From contig JADJRH010000001.1 in assembly GCA_016712345.1 (NCBI GenBank), positions 1,550,001 to 1,614,000 on the forward strand: 64,000 bases of DNA, read 5' to 3'. Under the pieces are notes generated by a model that saw only the letters and a program-made list of their open reading frames with translations, was not told the origin of the DNA and made no database searches. The position numbers and the translations under genes were made by a program. Of this stretch, positions 18,240 to 28,126 are shown one piece after another; the first letter of the stretch is position 1; every line of letters starts with the position of its first letter. Source of the DNA: Polyangiaceae bacterium (GTDB lineage Bacteria > Myxococcota_A > Polyangia > Polyangiales > Polyangiaceae).

Positions 18240-19131
18240 CACCGTCGCCACCGTCAGGAATACCCTCGACACCGTCCAGTGCGAAGTCGCCTTGCTTTCC
18301 AGCAAAATCCGCAAATCCGCCGCCCTCAACGGCAATGCGTACGCAGAAGCAGCCGGCGGACAAGACGGCCGCTTCAGCATCGACCCCACCGCCGTTGAAG
18401 CCCTCTCCACCACCACCGCCGACGACGACGCCGGCATGTTCCAACTTGACCTCCGAGATGAAAAACTCCTCCCCTACGAAGGCCGAGGCGTCCTCTCCAC
18501 TTGGAGGGTAGAAGTCCCCGCCGACCAAAACCGCTTCGCCCTCCACCGCATCGCCGACGTGGTCCTCCATGTCAGGTATACCTCCCGCGACGCCGGAGAT
18601 CTCCTCAAATCCAAGGCAAAAACCCACCTGAATGGCTCGACCCTCCAACGCGTCCGCGTCATCTCCGCAAAGACCGTGGCTCACGAAGCATTCGCCTCGT
18701 TTGGCAAGGGCCAAGACAACCCACCCCCCGCCCACCGGTTAGAAATCCCCGTCACCCGTGAAGGTTTCCACACCTTCCTCGGCAAACGCAATGTACAGAT
18801 CGTCAAGGTTACCGTCAGCGCCACCTTCAACGAAAAGTACACATCACTGGGGGTTTCCTCACCTACCCATCTGACATTCAAACTCACCCCGCCCGGTCAA
18901 GCCGCCATCACCGGCGCCCTCCAGTTTTTGGCCGGCGAGCCTCATACCGATCTCACCCTTGCTGGAGATGTACCCGTCAAAAACCCCGATGAAGGCCCGT
19001 TCGTTCCCTGGGTCTTCTCCATTGAGGACAAAGACACCGACATCCCCTCGCACCTGAAAGCCAACGGCAAACTCCACCCCGACGCGTTGGAAGATATCTG
19101 GCTCACCTTCACGTACGAGGAGGCTCCCTAA
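18240..19131 (+). pseudogene. tcA 3'-terminal fragment (duplicated TcB-binding domain)
   Basis: The fragment encodes the last 297 residues of TcA (from VATVRNTLDTVQCEVALL to FTYEEAP), nearly identical to the end of the intact gene, except for a short variable insert (LNGNAYAEAAGGQDG instead of LLDGAYAEAVPPANPDGD). It lacks everything upstream and has no start of its own. An in-frame ATG exists far upstream at 17893, but the sequence between is non-coding repeat. The fragment keeps its frame and stop, consistent with a recent duplication, and it preserves the normal upstream context of the second tcB-tcC gene. Confidence 0.85.
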
Positions 19132-19171
19132 CCTCTGACCTGACATGAGTTGAGTTGAGTTGTAAAGGCCC

Positions 19172-19231
19172 AGGCGCTGCGCGTGTCCAGTCGACCCGCG
19201 CAGCGCCTTCGGCCCCCCTTTGTCTTTTTTT
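19172..19231 (+). terminator. Hairpin with T-run before the second tcB-tcC gene
   Basis: Same 12-bp stem as at 8713 (19172-19183 pairing with 19197-19208) and a T7 run at 19225-19231. In this copy it isolates the truncated tcA fragment from the downstream toxin gene. With no intact tcA in front, the second toxin gene needs read-through or a promoter of its own. Confidence 0.5.
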
Positions 19232-19287
19232 CACCATTTTCCGACTTTTTTGACCGTTTAACCCGCGCTGACAACCGAGGAGGCCCT

Positions 19288-22200
19288 GTGAAAACCCGAC
19301 CTGACCTGACATCCAATTCCACCAGTCAAGGCTCCACCCCCGCCGACGGCTCGCCCGCCGGTCTACCCAACGGCCAAAGTGCCTCCGCCGGCCAAGGTCA
19401 AACAGCCGGCTCGCCCAGCACAAATACCCTTTCAAACGCCGGCCCGCCCAACGCCGGCCACACCAACAGCGTCGCCCTTGGGGCCTCCCCAACTGTCCAA
19501 GTCATCGCCGCACCACCGGCTCCACCTCCCCAACCTACCCAAACAAGTATCCCCTCCGCCAAGATCGACCCTGTCCGCCCACCTTCCCTCTCTCTACCCA
19601 AAGGTGGCGGCGCCATCCAACCCCTCGGCGACACCTTCAAAACCAACCCCGCCACAGGCACCGGCAGCTTTGCCATCCCAATTCCAGCCCCAAGCGCTCG
19701 CGGATTTGGGCCGGGATTAACTCTTTCTTACGATTCAGGTTCCGGCAATGGCGTGTTTGGACTCGGTTGGAATCTCTCCCTCGGCGCCGTTACCCGCCGG
19801 ATGGACCGCCGGCTACCCCAATACAACGACGCGTTTGAAAGTGACAGCTTTGTCCTGTCAGGTGCCGAAGACCTCGTGCCGGTCCACCCCGCTCTCCCTG
19901 AAAATGACTCCGACCCCGAGCGTGTCACTTTGTACAGACCGCGCACCGAGGGCGCCTTTGCTCGCATCGAAAAACGCAAAGTCAAAGCCACAGGAAACCT
20001 ATACTGGAAAGTGTACTCCGCCGACGGAAGCGTACACTTCTACGGCCAAACAGCAGCCTCCCGCGTTCAAGATCCTCAAAAATCCCACCGCATTTTATCC
20101 TGGCTCCTCGACAGGGTAGAAGACCTCCACGGCAACGTCATGGAGGTAGAATACGCCGCGGAAAACCTCGACGGCGTGAGCGCCCGCGACCCCGCCGAGC
20201 AACACCGATTCCGTCCTCATCGACTCACCGAAGTCACCGGCAACCGCTACCCCAAACGAGTCAAATACAACAACACCGTCATGGGCGACATCTCCACCGC
20301 CCAGTTTGAAATCGTCTTTGACTACGGCGACCACGACCTGACATCCCCAACACCTGCGCCCGCACCTGACAAACAATGGGCCGTCCGCCAAGACCCTTTC
20401 TCCTCCTACCGCGGCGGATTTGACCTCCGCACCTACCGCCTCTGCCAACGCGTGTTGGTCTTCCATCACTTCTCCGAGTTGGGTGTCGGACCTACCCTCG
20501 TTTCGTCGGTGGACCTGACATACAACCAGTCCAAATCGATCACTTTACTCTCCAGCGCCACCCACAAAGGGTACATCCGCCAATCCACTCCACCCAACGA
20601 GCCGATTGTGTACTCCAGTCAGGCCTTGCCGCCCCTGGAGTTTACCTATTCCCTCCCCACCAAAAAACAAAAAACCCTCCACTTTGACCCTGAAACATTG
20701 GCCGACATCGACGTTACCACCCTCGGCAAACGCACCCAATGGGTTGACCTCGACGGCGAAGGTCTGTCAGGACTCCTCACCCGCGACAGCCACCAATTCC
20801 GCTACAAACGCAACCTCTCCGGTGGCAAACTCGCCAAAGCCAAAACCATCTCCACCGAGCCCAGCATCGGAGTTGAACGCGCTCGCATCGTCGACCTCGA
20901 CGGCAATGGCATCCCCACATTTGCCCAATTTGACGGCCCCGTCCCCGGCTCTTTCGCTCGCGAAAATGGCGAGTTTGAACGCTTCAAACGCTTTGTTCAA
21001 CTCCCCAACAATGTCAAGTGGGACAGCGCCCGCGTCAGCTTGATTGACCTCAACGGCGACGGCCGCGATGACCTCCTCGTCGCATTGGACGGCAAATACA
21101 TCTGGTATCCCAGTTTGGGCTCCGACGGATTTGACCATCCCTTTATCTACCACATGGCCGATCACGACGACCGAGGGCCCGCCGTTTGGCCGAGCACGCC
21201 GTTTCACATGGCCGTCTTTTTCGCCGACATGACAGGTGACGGTCTACCCGATCTCGTCCGCATTATTGAAGGGTCACTTTCGTATTGGCCCAACCTCGGA
21301 AACGGCCGTTTTGGCGGCCAAATCGTCATGCAAGTGCCCCTGATGCGCTTCATGAAACCGCGCTTGGACACCAAACGCATCCGCCTCGCCGACATGGATG
21401 GCACCGGCACCGCCGACCTCATCTACTTTGATGATCACGACACCTACGTCTTTTTCAACCATTCAGGAAACGGATTCTCAAAGGAACCCATCATCTTGTA
21501 CGGCGTCTCCGGTCAAGCCGCCTCCACCGCCGGTGTCGTCGATGCCTTTGGTAGAGGCACCCCTCAAATTGTGTACTCCCTCAACAAGTGGCAAAACGTC
21601 AACTGCCACCTCCGCGCCACCGACCTCATCGGCGATACAAAACCCTATCTATTAACGGCTGTCAAAAACAATTTTGGCTTAGAAACAAGGATCAAATACG
21701 CTCCTTCCACAAAGTTTTACCTCGCTGACAAAGCCGCCGGCACCCCGTGGGCGCACCCCTTACCCTTCCCCGTCCACGTCGTCGAACGGGTAGAAGTCTA
21801 CGACGCCGTCAAAAAACACCGCTTTGTCCAAGAGTACACCTACCACCACGGCGGGTATGACCCCGACGAGCGTGAATTTCGAGGCTTTGGCAGAGTCGAG
21901 ACGCTCGACACAGAGTACACCGCCGCCCACGAAGGGAAAGGTTTGTTCGGCGACCTACCCATTTTCAACAACGAGCGCCCTCAATCTCCTGTCTTGACAA
22001 AAACCTGGTTTCACCTCGGCATCCTCCGTCACTGGGCTTTGTATAACCAAGCCTACCAGCGTGAATGGTGGCGCCCAACAGTGGACCTTGGCTCACCTGA
22101 AGCGCCCCCAAATCTCCTGGGTCGGCCGGTGGTCCTTGCGGAGCAAACCTCCCCGGTCACACTCACCCAACGGCACGAAGCTTACCGCGCCATGCGGGGC

Positions 22201-25200
22201 CAAACGATGCGCGTGGAAGTGTACGGACTCGACGGATCTGAAAACGACACCGTGCCGGTGCAGGTCGCCGAAACCCGCATCCGTATCGTGCAAAAGCAAG
22301 GCCCCCGAGGTGGACGCGGTGTGACCGCCAACCATTGCGTGATGTTGGTGCACCCTGAAGAAGCGGTCACCATCCATTACGAAAAAAATCAGGATGACCC
22401 ACGCATCGCCCACACTTTGACGCTCGCCGTGGATGAGTACGGCGTGCCTACCCGTCAAGCGACCGTCGTTTATGGAAGGAAGCTGCCCACGCCGCCTCCC
22501 GGTCAACCGCCGGTAGAGTCGTTCCCCGAGCAATTGGCAACGCACGTCGTTGTCGGCACCCGTCAGGTCGATCACTTCCCATTTGGCAGCGGGTTGACGC
22601 CAACGAAACATCGTTTGGCAATTCCACTCGCGGAGCAATCCTACGAGGTAAAAATGCCCGCCCCGCCGGCCGCCTCCAACGGTTTATACTCCCCCTCCGA
22701 GGTCAACACCGCGTTTGACGACGCCACTCCGGTACCGTACGAAAATGTGGCCACCGCTGGCCAAAAGCGCCTGCTCGGCTCCGCCATTCATCAATATTAC
22801 AATTCCGCAAACCTACCCAACGCGCTCCCGGAAGGCACCGCCGATGTCTTGGCCCTACCTTACCAATCGTACGCCCTCGCTTTCACCCCCGGTTTGATCT
22901 CTGCGGCCTACGGCACAAAAGTCGACGGCCCTATGTTGGTCGCCGCTGGTTACCAAGACCGCGGCGCGGATGGTTATTGGGTCAAGTCAGGTCGTCAGGT
23001 GTTTGACGCTACCCATTTTTACCTCCCCACTCAGGTCATCGACCCGTTGGGACGCACTACGTCGGTGGTGTACGACCCGTACTTCCTGTTTGCCATTCAG
23101 GTCACAGATCCCCTTGGAAACACCGGCTCCGCCGATATCGACTACCGCACCTTGACCCCCTGGCAAACCACCGACATCAACGGCAATCGAGGTCAAGTCG
23201 CCTTTGATGCGCTAGGGAGAGTCACCAAAGCCGCCGTGATGGGGAAGGTCGGATCATCCGACGGCGACACCCTGACCGACCCGACCATGGTGTACACCTA
23301 CCAGATTGACCGATGGTGGAGCACCCAACCCGGTCAACCTGGAAACCCTTCCGGCGCCACCTCTCCCAAACCTTCGTATATCAAAACCGAACACCGCGAG
23401 AAACACGGCTCCGCAAACGTCCGTTGGCAAACCTCCTACGCCTTTTTGGATGGTGCCGGTGGCGCCGCACTCGCCAAAGCCAACGCCGAACCTTCCTCCC
23501 CAGGAGGCCCTGCCCGATGGGTCGCCACCGGTCGAACCATTGTCAACAACAAAGGCAACCCCATCAAACAATACGAGCCTTACTTCTCCCCAGACTGGGA
23601 CTGGGAAGACGAGGAGGCATTGGCAACCGTTGGGGTGACGGCTCTCGTCACATACGACTCCATGGGAAGATCCTTACGGGTAGATTTGCCCGACGGCACC
23701 TACGCTCGGAGCATTTTTTCACCCTGGCGCGTGGAGCAGTGGGATCCCAACGATACCGTAAACGAAGCGGGAAACGTGTGGCGACTCGCTCGCGAAGCCG
23801 GTGCAACTCCAAGCCCCGCCCCCGAAGACATCGACGCCAAAAACAAGGCCATTGCACACGCCAACACGCCGAGTGTCGTGCACCTCGACTCGTTGGGCAG
23901 AGCCTTTCTCGCGATCGCCAACAACGGCACCGGTGGGATGATTTCTACCAAAACCGTCTTTGACATTGAAGGTCAAGTCAAGTCGGTGGTGGACGGGCTC
24001 GGCCGCACCTGCGCCACATACAACATCTCGGTGGACGGTCAACTCCTCCACGAAACCAGCATCGACTCCGGCGAAAAATGGGCCTTGGCAAATGCGCTCG
24101 GTGTACCCCTCCGTGGCTGGGATTCGGTCGGCCATGAAACACGCGTCGAAGTGGACGATCTGAATCGCATGACGCACCTCTGGGTGAAAAAGGGCGCCGG
24201 GGTAGAAATGCTTCGCCTCAAAGTCATCTACGGCGAATCGTACCCCAACCCCCAAGTCGCCAACTTGCGAGGCCGGGCATGCCTCGTGTTCGACGGCGCG
24301 GGCGTCACTGAAACCGCCTCCTTTGACTTCAAAGGCAACGCCCTCTCCACATCGCGCCGCCTCGCCGTCGTGTACACCTCCGAACCTGACTGGACATCCC
24401 TCGCCGGAAGTGGTACCCCAAGCGCGGCTCTCACTCAGGCGGCCTCGCTCCTTGAAAACGAGACGTTTACCAAAGCGTTTGCCTTTGACGCTTTGAGCAG
24501 GCCCACGTCCGCCACCATGCCGGACCTGAGTGAGATTCGACCGACCTATAACGACGCCGGCCTGCTCGAAGCCGTGGACGCCCGCATCCGCAATGCCAGC
24601 GTGTGGACGCCATTCGTCACTGGAATTTCCTACGACGCCAAAGGCCGCCGCGAACGCATCGACTACGGCAACACCACCTTCACCGAGTACACCTACGACC
24701 CGTTGAGTTTCAGGTTAACTCGCCTCCAAACGAAGCGACCTGAATCCGGTGGTGTACACTCCAAGCTGCAAGACCTTTTCTACTTTTACGACCCCGTCGG
24801 CAACATCACAACGATCCGCGACGATGCCCAACAAGAAGTCTTTTTTGCAGGTCAACAAGTCACCCCCAAACAAGAATTTTTATACGACGCAATCTACCGG
24901 TTGATCGCCGCCACCGGCCGCGAACACGCCGGCGGCGTCGGCGACAATCAACGCGACAACAACGACCTACCCTTGTGGAACCTACCCCATCCCAACGACG
25001 CCCAAGCGTTGCGCCGGTATGAAGAAGCGTATGAGTATGATGCCGTCGGCAACATCCTCAAGATGATTCATACGGCGGTGGGTAGCTCCGCAGGGTCATG
25101 GACAAGAAGGTACGCGTACGGGTCAAACGGTGTTGTGCCCGGCGGCGCGGGCGTACCCCCGAGCAACAGACTCCACTCTACCAGTTTACCAGGTGACGCC

Positions 25201-26901
25201 GCGAACGGCCCCTATACCGCTGCGTACACCCACGACCCGAATGGCAACATCACCGCGATGCCCCATTTGGCCAACGTGGAATATACCCACTCTGACCAGA
25301 TGAGGGTCGCTGATTTGGGAGGCGGCGGCACCGCGTATTATACCTACGACGTCGGCGGCGAACGGGTCAGAAAAGTCATCCAGAGAATCGGCACCACCAA
25401 AGAGGAGCGAATCTACCTTGGTGGCTGGGAGTTATACAGAAAACGCCAAGGCGCGAACCAGGAAGTGGTGCTCGAACGCGAAACCCTTCACCTGATGGAC
25501 GACACCCGGCGCATCGCGATGGTCGAAACAAAGACCATCGACGCCGACGTGTCAGGTCCATTGACCATCGTCCCAAGGGTAAGATATCAATACTCCAACC
25601 ACCTCGACTCTGCCCATTTGGAATGTGACGAAACGGGCCTGGTGATTTCGTATGAGGAATGTCACCCCTACGGAACCGCGGCCTATCGAAGCGCAAAATC
25701 GGGGGTGGAAGTCAGCGAAAAACGATTCAGGTACACCGGTAAAGAACGCGACGACGAAACCGGATTTCAGTACCACTCGGCAAGGTATTACGCCCCGTGG
25801 TTGGGAAGGTGGACAACCGCTGATCCCGCTGGAATGGTCGACGGGCCGGCGATTTATACTTATTGCAGCACCCAACCGGTGGCCTTTTCTGACCTCAGCG
25901 GCGCTGAAAAAACACCGGCGCAGCTGAACTTCGACCTGTATCAATCGTTCAATCAGGCGGCCATGGTATCTCAAGCAGGAGGCGCACCGGCCTCCGTTGT
26001 GGCGCATTTTCAGGAAGTCGCAAATTACTACAAACGCCTGGCGATCGCCGGCACACCGCGCGAGCAAGCAGTGCCGGTACTTGTTGCCTTGCTGCCGGCG
26101 TTGGCGCGAGAGGTTCGCACGGACAAAAATGCTCACCCGGCAGTCGTAGCCTATCGCGATCTTAACGGTCTTTCCGCCATACATATGCAGCACACTGTGG
26201 CTGGCGCCGCGGCCCTCATAACAACTCTCGCTGGGACGGTTGCCTTTGCCTCGCGATACTATCCTGCCGCCACTTTCGCCGCATCGAAGGTGCTCAGTCG
26301 TCCGATTGCCGAGGCAATGCATTTCGAGGATCCCGAGGCGCTTCACCAAGTCGTGACGACGGCGGCGAAACGCGTACGACGGCTCGTTGGTGCTGTGGAA
26401 GGCCTCCTCGCACCACCTCCGGAAATGAACGGCTCTCCGAAAGACAGGCATCAGGGCCGAGAAGAGGAGGCGAGCGGCTGGATGTCGCCCCCCGAGGGCG
26501 TTGACACTGAGCATTATCGCGACCTCGGTTGGGATCCTGCTGTAGGGAATTGGCGCTCGAATGAAGCCGATACGGCCATTGGTGTTGAAAAAGAAAGGGG
26601 CATTTCGCTTGAGAGGTATCATCCCACTGAAGAGGGTCAAAAAGGAGACTGGAGAGATATCAACAGCGGCGAGATCTACGACGGATGCAGCCCAGCGCCA
26701 CGCGAGCACTTCGACCAACAGTTACGCTCTGGCAAGTACATGAAGTCATTATCCAAGCATGCAAGCCATTCCGGCATCGACCATGTTGTGGTGGATACAC
26801 GCGGGCTGCGGCTCACTGCGGATCAAGAACAAGCCGTTGACGACTTGATTGCTCAATTGCCGACTGAGCAGAAAAGCAAGATCGTTAGGCTGCGCAAGTA
26901 A
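19288..26901 (+). CDS. Fused TcB-TcC (SpvB/Rhs) toxin protein 2 with an unrelated toxin tip
   Basis: A 2,537-residue paralogue of the 8827 protein. The GTG at 19288 matches the start of copy 1 and has the same GAGGAGG site; the frame runs further upstream to 19183 but that part is the hairpin. SpvB, FG-GAP, TcdB-middle, Rhs repeats and the core-closing RYTGKERDDETGF / DPAGMVDGP motif are all conserved. The tip (about 2188-2537) is different: a helical part with a hydrophobic segment (VAGAAALITTLAGTVAFASR), a linker, and a C-terminal domain from about 2409 with EADTAIGVEKERGISLER, DWRDINSGEIYDG, SLSKHASHSGIDHVVVD and QEQAVDDLI. The layout (E, then DW.D..G..YD, then H and D..VVD) resembles small nuclease or tRNase tips of CdiA/Rhs proteins, but I cannot assign a family. 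Confidence 0.93.
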   Translation: MKTRPDLTSNSTSQGSTPADGSPAGLPNGQSASAGQGQTAGSPSTNTLSNAGPPNAGHTNSVALGASPTVQVIAAPPAPPPQPTQTSIPSAKIDPVRPPSLSLPKGGGAIQPLGDTFKTNPATGTGSFAIPIPAPSARGFGPGLTLSYDSGSGNGVFGLGWNLSLGAVTRRMDRRLPQYNDAFESDSFVLSGAEDLVPVHPALPENDSDPERVTLYRPRTEGAFARIEKRKVKATGNLYWKVYSADGSVHFYGQTAASRVQDPQKSHRILSWLLDRVEDLHGNVMEVEYAAENLDGVSARDPAEQHRFRPHRLTEVTGNRYPKRVKYNNTVMGDISTAQFEIVFDYGDHDLTSPTPAPAPDKQWAVRQDPFSSYRGGFDLRTYRLCQRVLVFHHFSELGVGPTLVSSVDLTYNQSKSITLLSSATHKGYIRQSTPPNEPIVYSSQALPPLEFTYSLPTKKQKTLHFDPETLADIDVTTLGKRTQWVDLDGEGLSGLLTRDSHQFRYKRNLSGGKLAKAKTISTEPSIGVERARIVDLDGNGIPTFAQFDGPVPGSFARENGEFERFKRFVQLPNNVKWDSARVSLIDLNGDGRDDLLVALDGKYIWYPSLGSDGFDHPFIYHMADHDDRGPAVWPSTPFHMAVFFADMTGDGLPDLVRIIEGSLSYWPNLGNGRFGGQIVMQVPLMRFMKPRLDTKRIRLADMDGTGTADLIYFDDHDTYVFFNHSGNGFSKEPIILYGVSGQAASTAGVVDAFGRGTPQIVYSLNKWQNVNCHLRATDLIGDTKPYLLTAVKNNFGLETRIKYAPSTKFYLADKAAGTPWAHPLPFPVHVVERVEVYDAVKKHRFVQEYTYHHGGYDPDEREFRGFGRVETLDTEYTAAHEGKGLFGDLPIFNNERPQSPVLTKTWFHLGILRHWALYNQAYQREWWRPTVDLGSPEAPPNLLGRPVVLAEQTSPVTLTQRHEAYRAMRGQTMRVEVYGLDGSENDTVPVQVAETRIRIVQKQGPRGGRGVTANHCVMLVHPEEAVTIHYEKNQDDPRIAHTLTLAVDEYGVPTRQATVVYGRKLPTPPPGQPPVESFPEQLATHVVVGTRQVDHFPFGSGLTPTKHRLAIPLAEQSYEVKMPAPPAASNGLYSPSEVNTAFDDATPVPYENVATAGQKRLLGSAIHQYYNSANLPNALPEGTADVLALPYQSYALAFTPGLISAAYGTKVDGPMLVAAGYQDRGADGYWVKSGRQVFDATHFYLPTQVIDPLGRTTSVVYDPYFLFAIQVTDPLGNTGSADIDYRTLTPWQTTDINGNRGQVAFDALGRVTKAAVMGKVGSSDGDTLTDPTMVYTYQIDRWWSTQPGQPGNPSGATSPKPSYIKTEHREKHGSANVRWQTSYAFLDGAGGAALAKANAEPSSPGGPARWVATGRTIVNNKGNPIKQYEPYFSPDWDWEDEEALATVGVTALVTYDSMGRSLRVDLPDGTYARSIFSPWRVEQWDPNDTVNEAGNVWRLAREAGATPSPAPEDIDAKNKAIAHANTPSVVHLDSLGRAFLAIANNGTGGMISTKTVFDIEGQVKSVVDGLGRTCATYNISVDGQLLHETSIDSGEKWALANALGVPLRGWDSVGHETRVEVDDLNRMTHLWVKKGAGVEMLRLKVIYGESYPNPQVANLRGRACLVFDGAGVTETASFDFKGNALSTSRRLAVVYTSEPDWTSLAGSGTPSAALTQAASLLENETFTKAFAFDALSRPTSATMPDLSEIRPTYNDAGLLEAVDARIRNASVWTPFVTGISYDAKGRRERIDYGNTTFTEYTYDPLSFRLTRLQTKRPESGGVHSKLQDLFYFYDPVGNITTIRDDAQQEVFFAGQQVTPKQEFLYDAIYRLIAATGREHAGGVGDNQRDNNDLPLWNLPHPNDAQALRRYEEAYEYDAVGNILKMIHTAVGSSAGSWTRRYAYGSNGVVPGGAGVPPSNRLHSTSLPGDAANGPYTAAYTHDPNGNITAMPHLANVEYTHSDQMRVADLGGGGTAYYTYDVGGERVRKVIQRIGTTKEERIYLGGWELYRKRQGANQEVVLERETLHLMDDTRRIAMVETKTIDADVSGPLTIVPRVRYQYSNHLDSAHLECDETGLVISYEECHPYGTAAYRSAKSGVEVSEKRFRYTGKERDDETGFQYHSARYYAPWLGRWTTADPAGMVDGPAIYTYCSTQPVAFSDLSGAEKTPAQLNFDLYQSFNQAAMVSQAGGAPASVVAHFQEVANYYKRLAIAGTPREQAVPVLVALLPALAREVRTDKNAHPAVVAYRDLNGLSAIHMQHTVAGAAALITTLAGTVAFASRYYPAATFAASKVLSRPIAEAMHFEDPEALHQVVTTAAKRVRRLVGAVEGLLAPPPEMNGSPKDRHQGREEEASGWMSPPEGVDTEHYRDLGWDPAVGNWRSNEADTAIGVEKERGISLERYHPTEEGQKGDWRDINSGEIYDGCSPAPREHFDQQLRSGKYMKSLSKHASHSGIDHVVVDTRGLRLTADQEQAVDDLIAQLPTEQKSKIVRLRK

Positions 26902-26938
26902 ACCAAGGGTTTAATGTTGATCAACGGAGTGGTAAGTT

Positions 26939-27394
26939 ATGAGTTATACTTTTGTTGAGTTCGGTCCAAGAGAATTTATCGCCAGCGTGGGCATTCTGGA
27001 GGTGTGGCTCATGTTTGTCGTTGAGACGATCGATAGCTTGCACGACGGACCCGCCTGGCTCAATCAAGCTCGATCAGACTGGGCTGTTCAGGCGACGGGG
27101 AATTTCGGGGCGAGCTTGGATCCGCACCTTGATGACCACGTACAGGGCGAGAGCAGTCGAACTCTGCTAGTCCAAATTTGCGACAAGACCATAGAAAATT
27201 TGAGGGCTTTTGGAGACTTCGTGCCAGTAGCAACACTCAACAGGCTTGCCGGCAAACGAATTTTCGAGCGAGACATTGAGACAGCAAACGTTATCCATAC
27301 TGGCGACTTTTTTCGACGGCTGCTGAGTGGCCATCTGCGCCCTGAGGAGACAGATGCGATGATTAGCTGGAGGATTAAGTCAGTAGAACGCTGA
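26939..27394 (+). CDS. Probable immunity protein to tip 2
   Basis: A 151-residue protein starts 37 bp after the stop of the second TcB-TcC gene, same strand. No signal peptide; it begins SYTFVEFGPREFIASVG, with a hydrophobic WLMFVV near residue 24 and a mixed helical remainder. I do not recognise a family. Its position just behind a tip unique to this copy, and outside the repeat, makes a cognate immunity role the best inference. Confidence 0.62.
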   Translation: MSYTFVEFGPREFIASVGILEVWLMFVVETIDSLHDGPAWLNQARSDWAVQATGNFGASLDPHLDDHVQGESSRTLLVQICDKTIENLRAFGDFVPVATLNRLAGKRIFERDIETANVIHTGDFFRRLLSGHLRPEETDAMISWRIKSVER

Positions 27395-27429
27395 ACGTTG
27401 AAACGCTCAGCGAGCGCCTCAATCTACGT

Positions 27430-27693
27430 CTTGTTGGCCATTCAGGTAACCGATCCTCTTGGAAACACCGGCTCCGCCGACATCGACTACCGCACATTGA
27501 CGCCCTGGCCAACCACCGACATTAACGACAACCGAGGTCAAGTCGCTTTTGACGCCTTGGGAAGATGTCGAATTTACCTACTCCCTCCGCACGAAAAAAC
27601 AAAAAAACCTCCACTTTGACCCTGAGACATTGGCCGACATCGACGTCACCACCCTCGGCAAACGCACGCGGTGGGTTGACCTCGACGGCGAAG
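27430..27693 (+). pseudogene. Two rearranged tcB fragments joined head to tail
   Basis: 27430-27566 encodes AIQVTDPLGNTGSADIDYRT and its continuation, matching 12634-12760 of the intact gene. It is followed directly by 27568-27693 encoding EFTYSLRTKKQKNLHFDPET and its continuation, matching 10178-10305. Thus the second piece comes from upstream of the first in the intact gene, so the order is inverted. The pieces are in different reading frames, with no start and no full domain. They are scars of recombination between TcB-TcC genes. Confidence 0.85.
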
Positions 27694-28094
27694 GTGCGAG
27701 GCGGGAGAGGGATCGCTTTCCGTTCAGGAGTCCGCGCGTTCGTGCAACGCGCCAAAGCGGGCTCGGCTTTATACGGTCCTCTGACGGCTTAGGATGTCAG
27801 CCACGGGTAGACCGCAATGGTGGACTTGAACGGGTAGATGGACGGACCGCAGCCTCGCCTCTCCATCCTGCGCCGTGGTAGGGGCGCTGCACTCACTGCT
27901 CCCTCCCTCACTCCAAACGATCCCTTTCCCGCCTCTCTTGGGTTGTTCAGAGTTTGAGTGGTCAAGTGAACATACCCACAATTGCCGGTTCTCCGGCGCT
28001 CGTTTTCGCGCAAGAGCACCCGTATACATGATCACCCCATCATTTACCCGATCTACTAGCGCGAACATGGCCCCGCCGTCTACCCATGGCCATT
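27694..28094. other. Gene-free interval within the toxin-fragment zone
   Basis: No Tc-like sequence or credible gene. A 111-codon minus-strand frame (28104-27769) reads VDRVNDGVIMYTGALARKR and onward but has no recognisable family and no ribosome site. GGGTAGA/CTACCCAT words occur at about 27805, 27828 and 28078. Confidence 0.4.
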
Positions 28095-28126
28095 CCAGTA
28101 ACACTGTTCGTTCGCCTGAGTGAACG
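28095..28126 (+). repeat. 32-bp dispersed repeat, copy 1
   Basis: Matches 34973-35004 at 25 of 32 positions (core CTGTTC, then GAGTGAACG). It abuts the left end of the next tcB-tcC fragment, so it may mark a recombination point. Confidence 0.4.

Larger units (their letters stand above)
18240..25848 (+). repeat. Long direct repeat, copy 2 (7.6 kb)
   Basis: Second copy of 7772-15387. It contains the tcA 3' fragment, the hairpin and the TcB-TcC coding sequence up to DGP of the Rhs core. To the right the two copies share no evident similarity. Confidence 0.92.

Noticed and set aside
17893..19131. A 412-codon frame that joins spacer sequence to the duplicated tcA end
   Set aside because: The first 115 codons are repeat and spacer sequence without protein character; only the tcA fragment is meaningful.
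19183..19287. Upstream in-frame start for the second TcB-TcC protein
   Set aside because: It lies within the hairpin; GTG 19288 has a GAGGAGG site and matches the first copy.
25552..26718. Minus-strand 388-codon frame opposite the second toxin tip
   Set aside because: Antisense reading of the toxin tip, with no recognisable domain or ribosome site.
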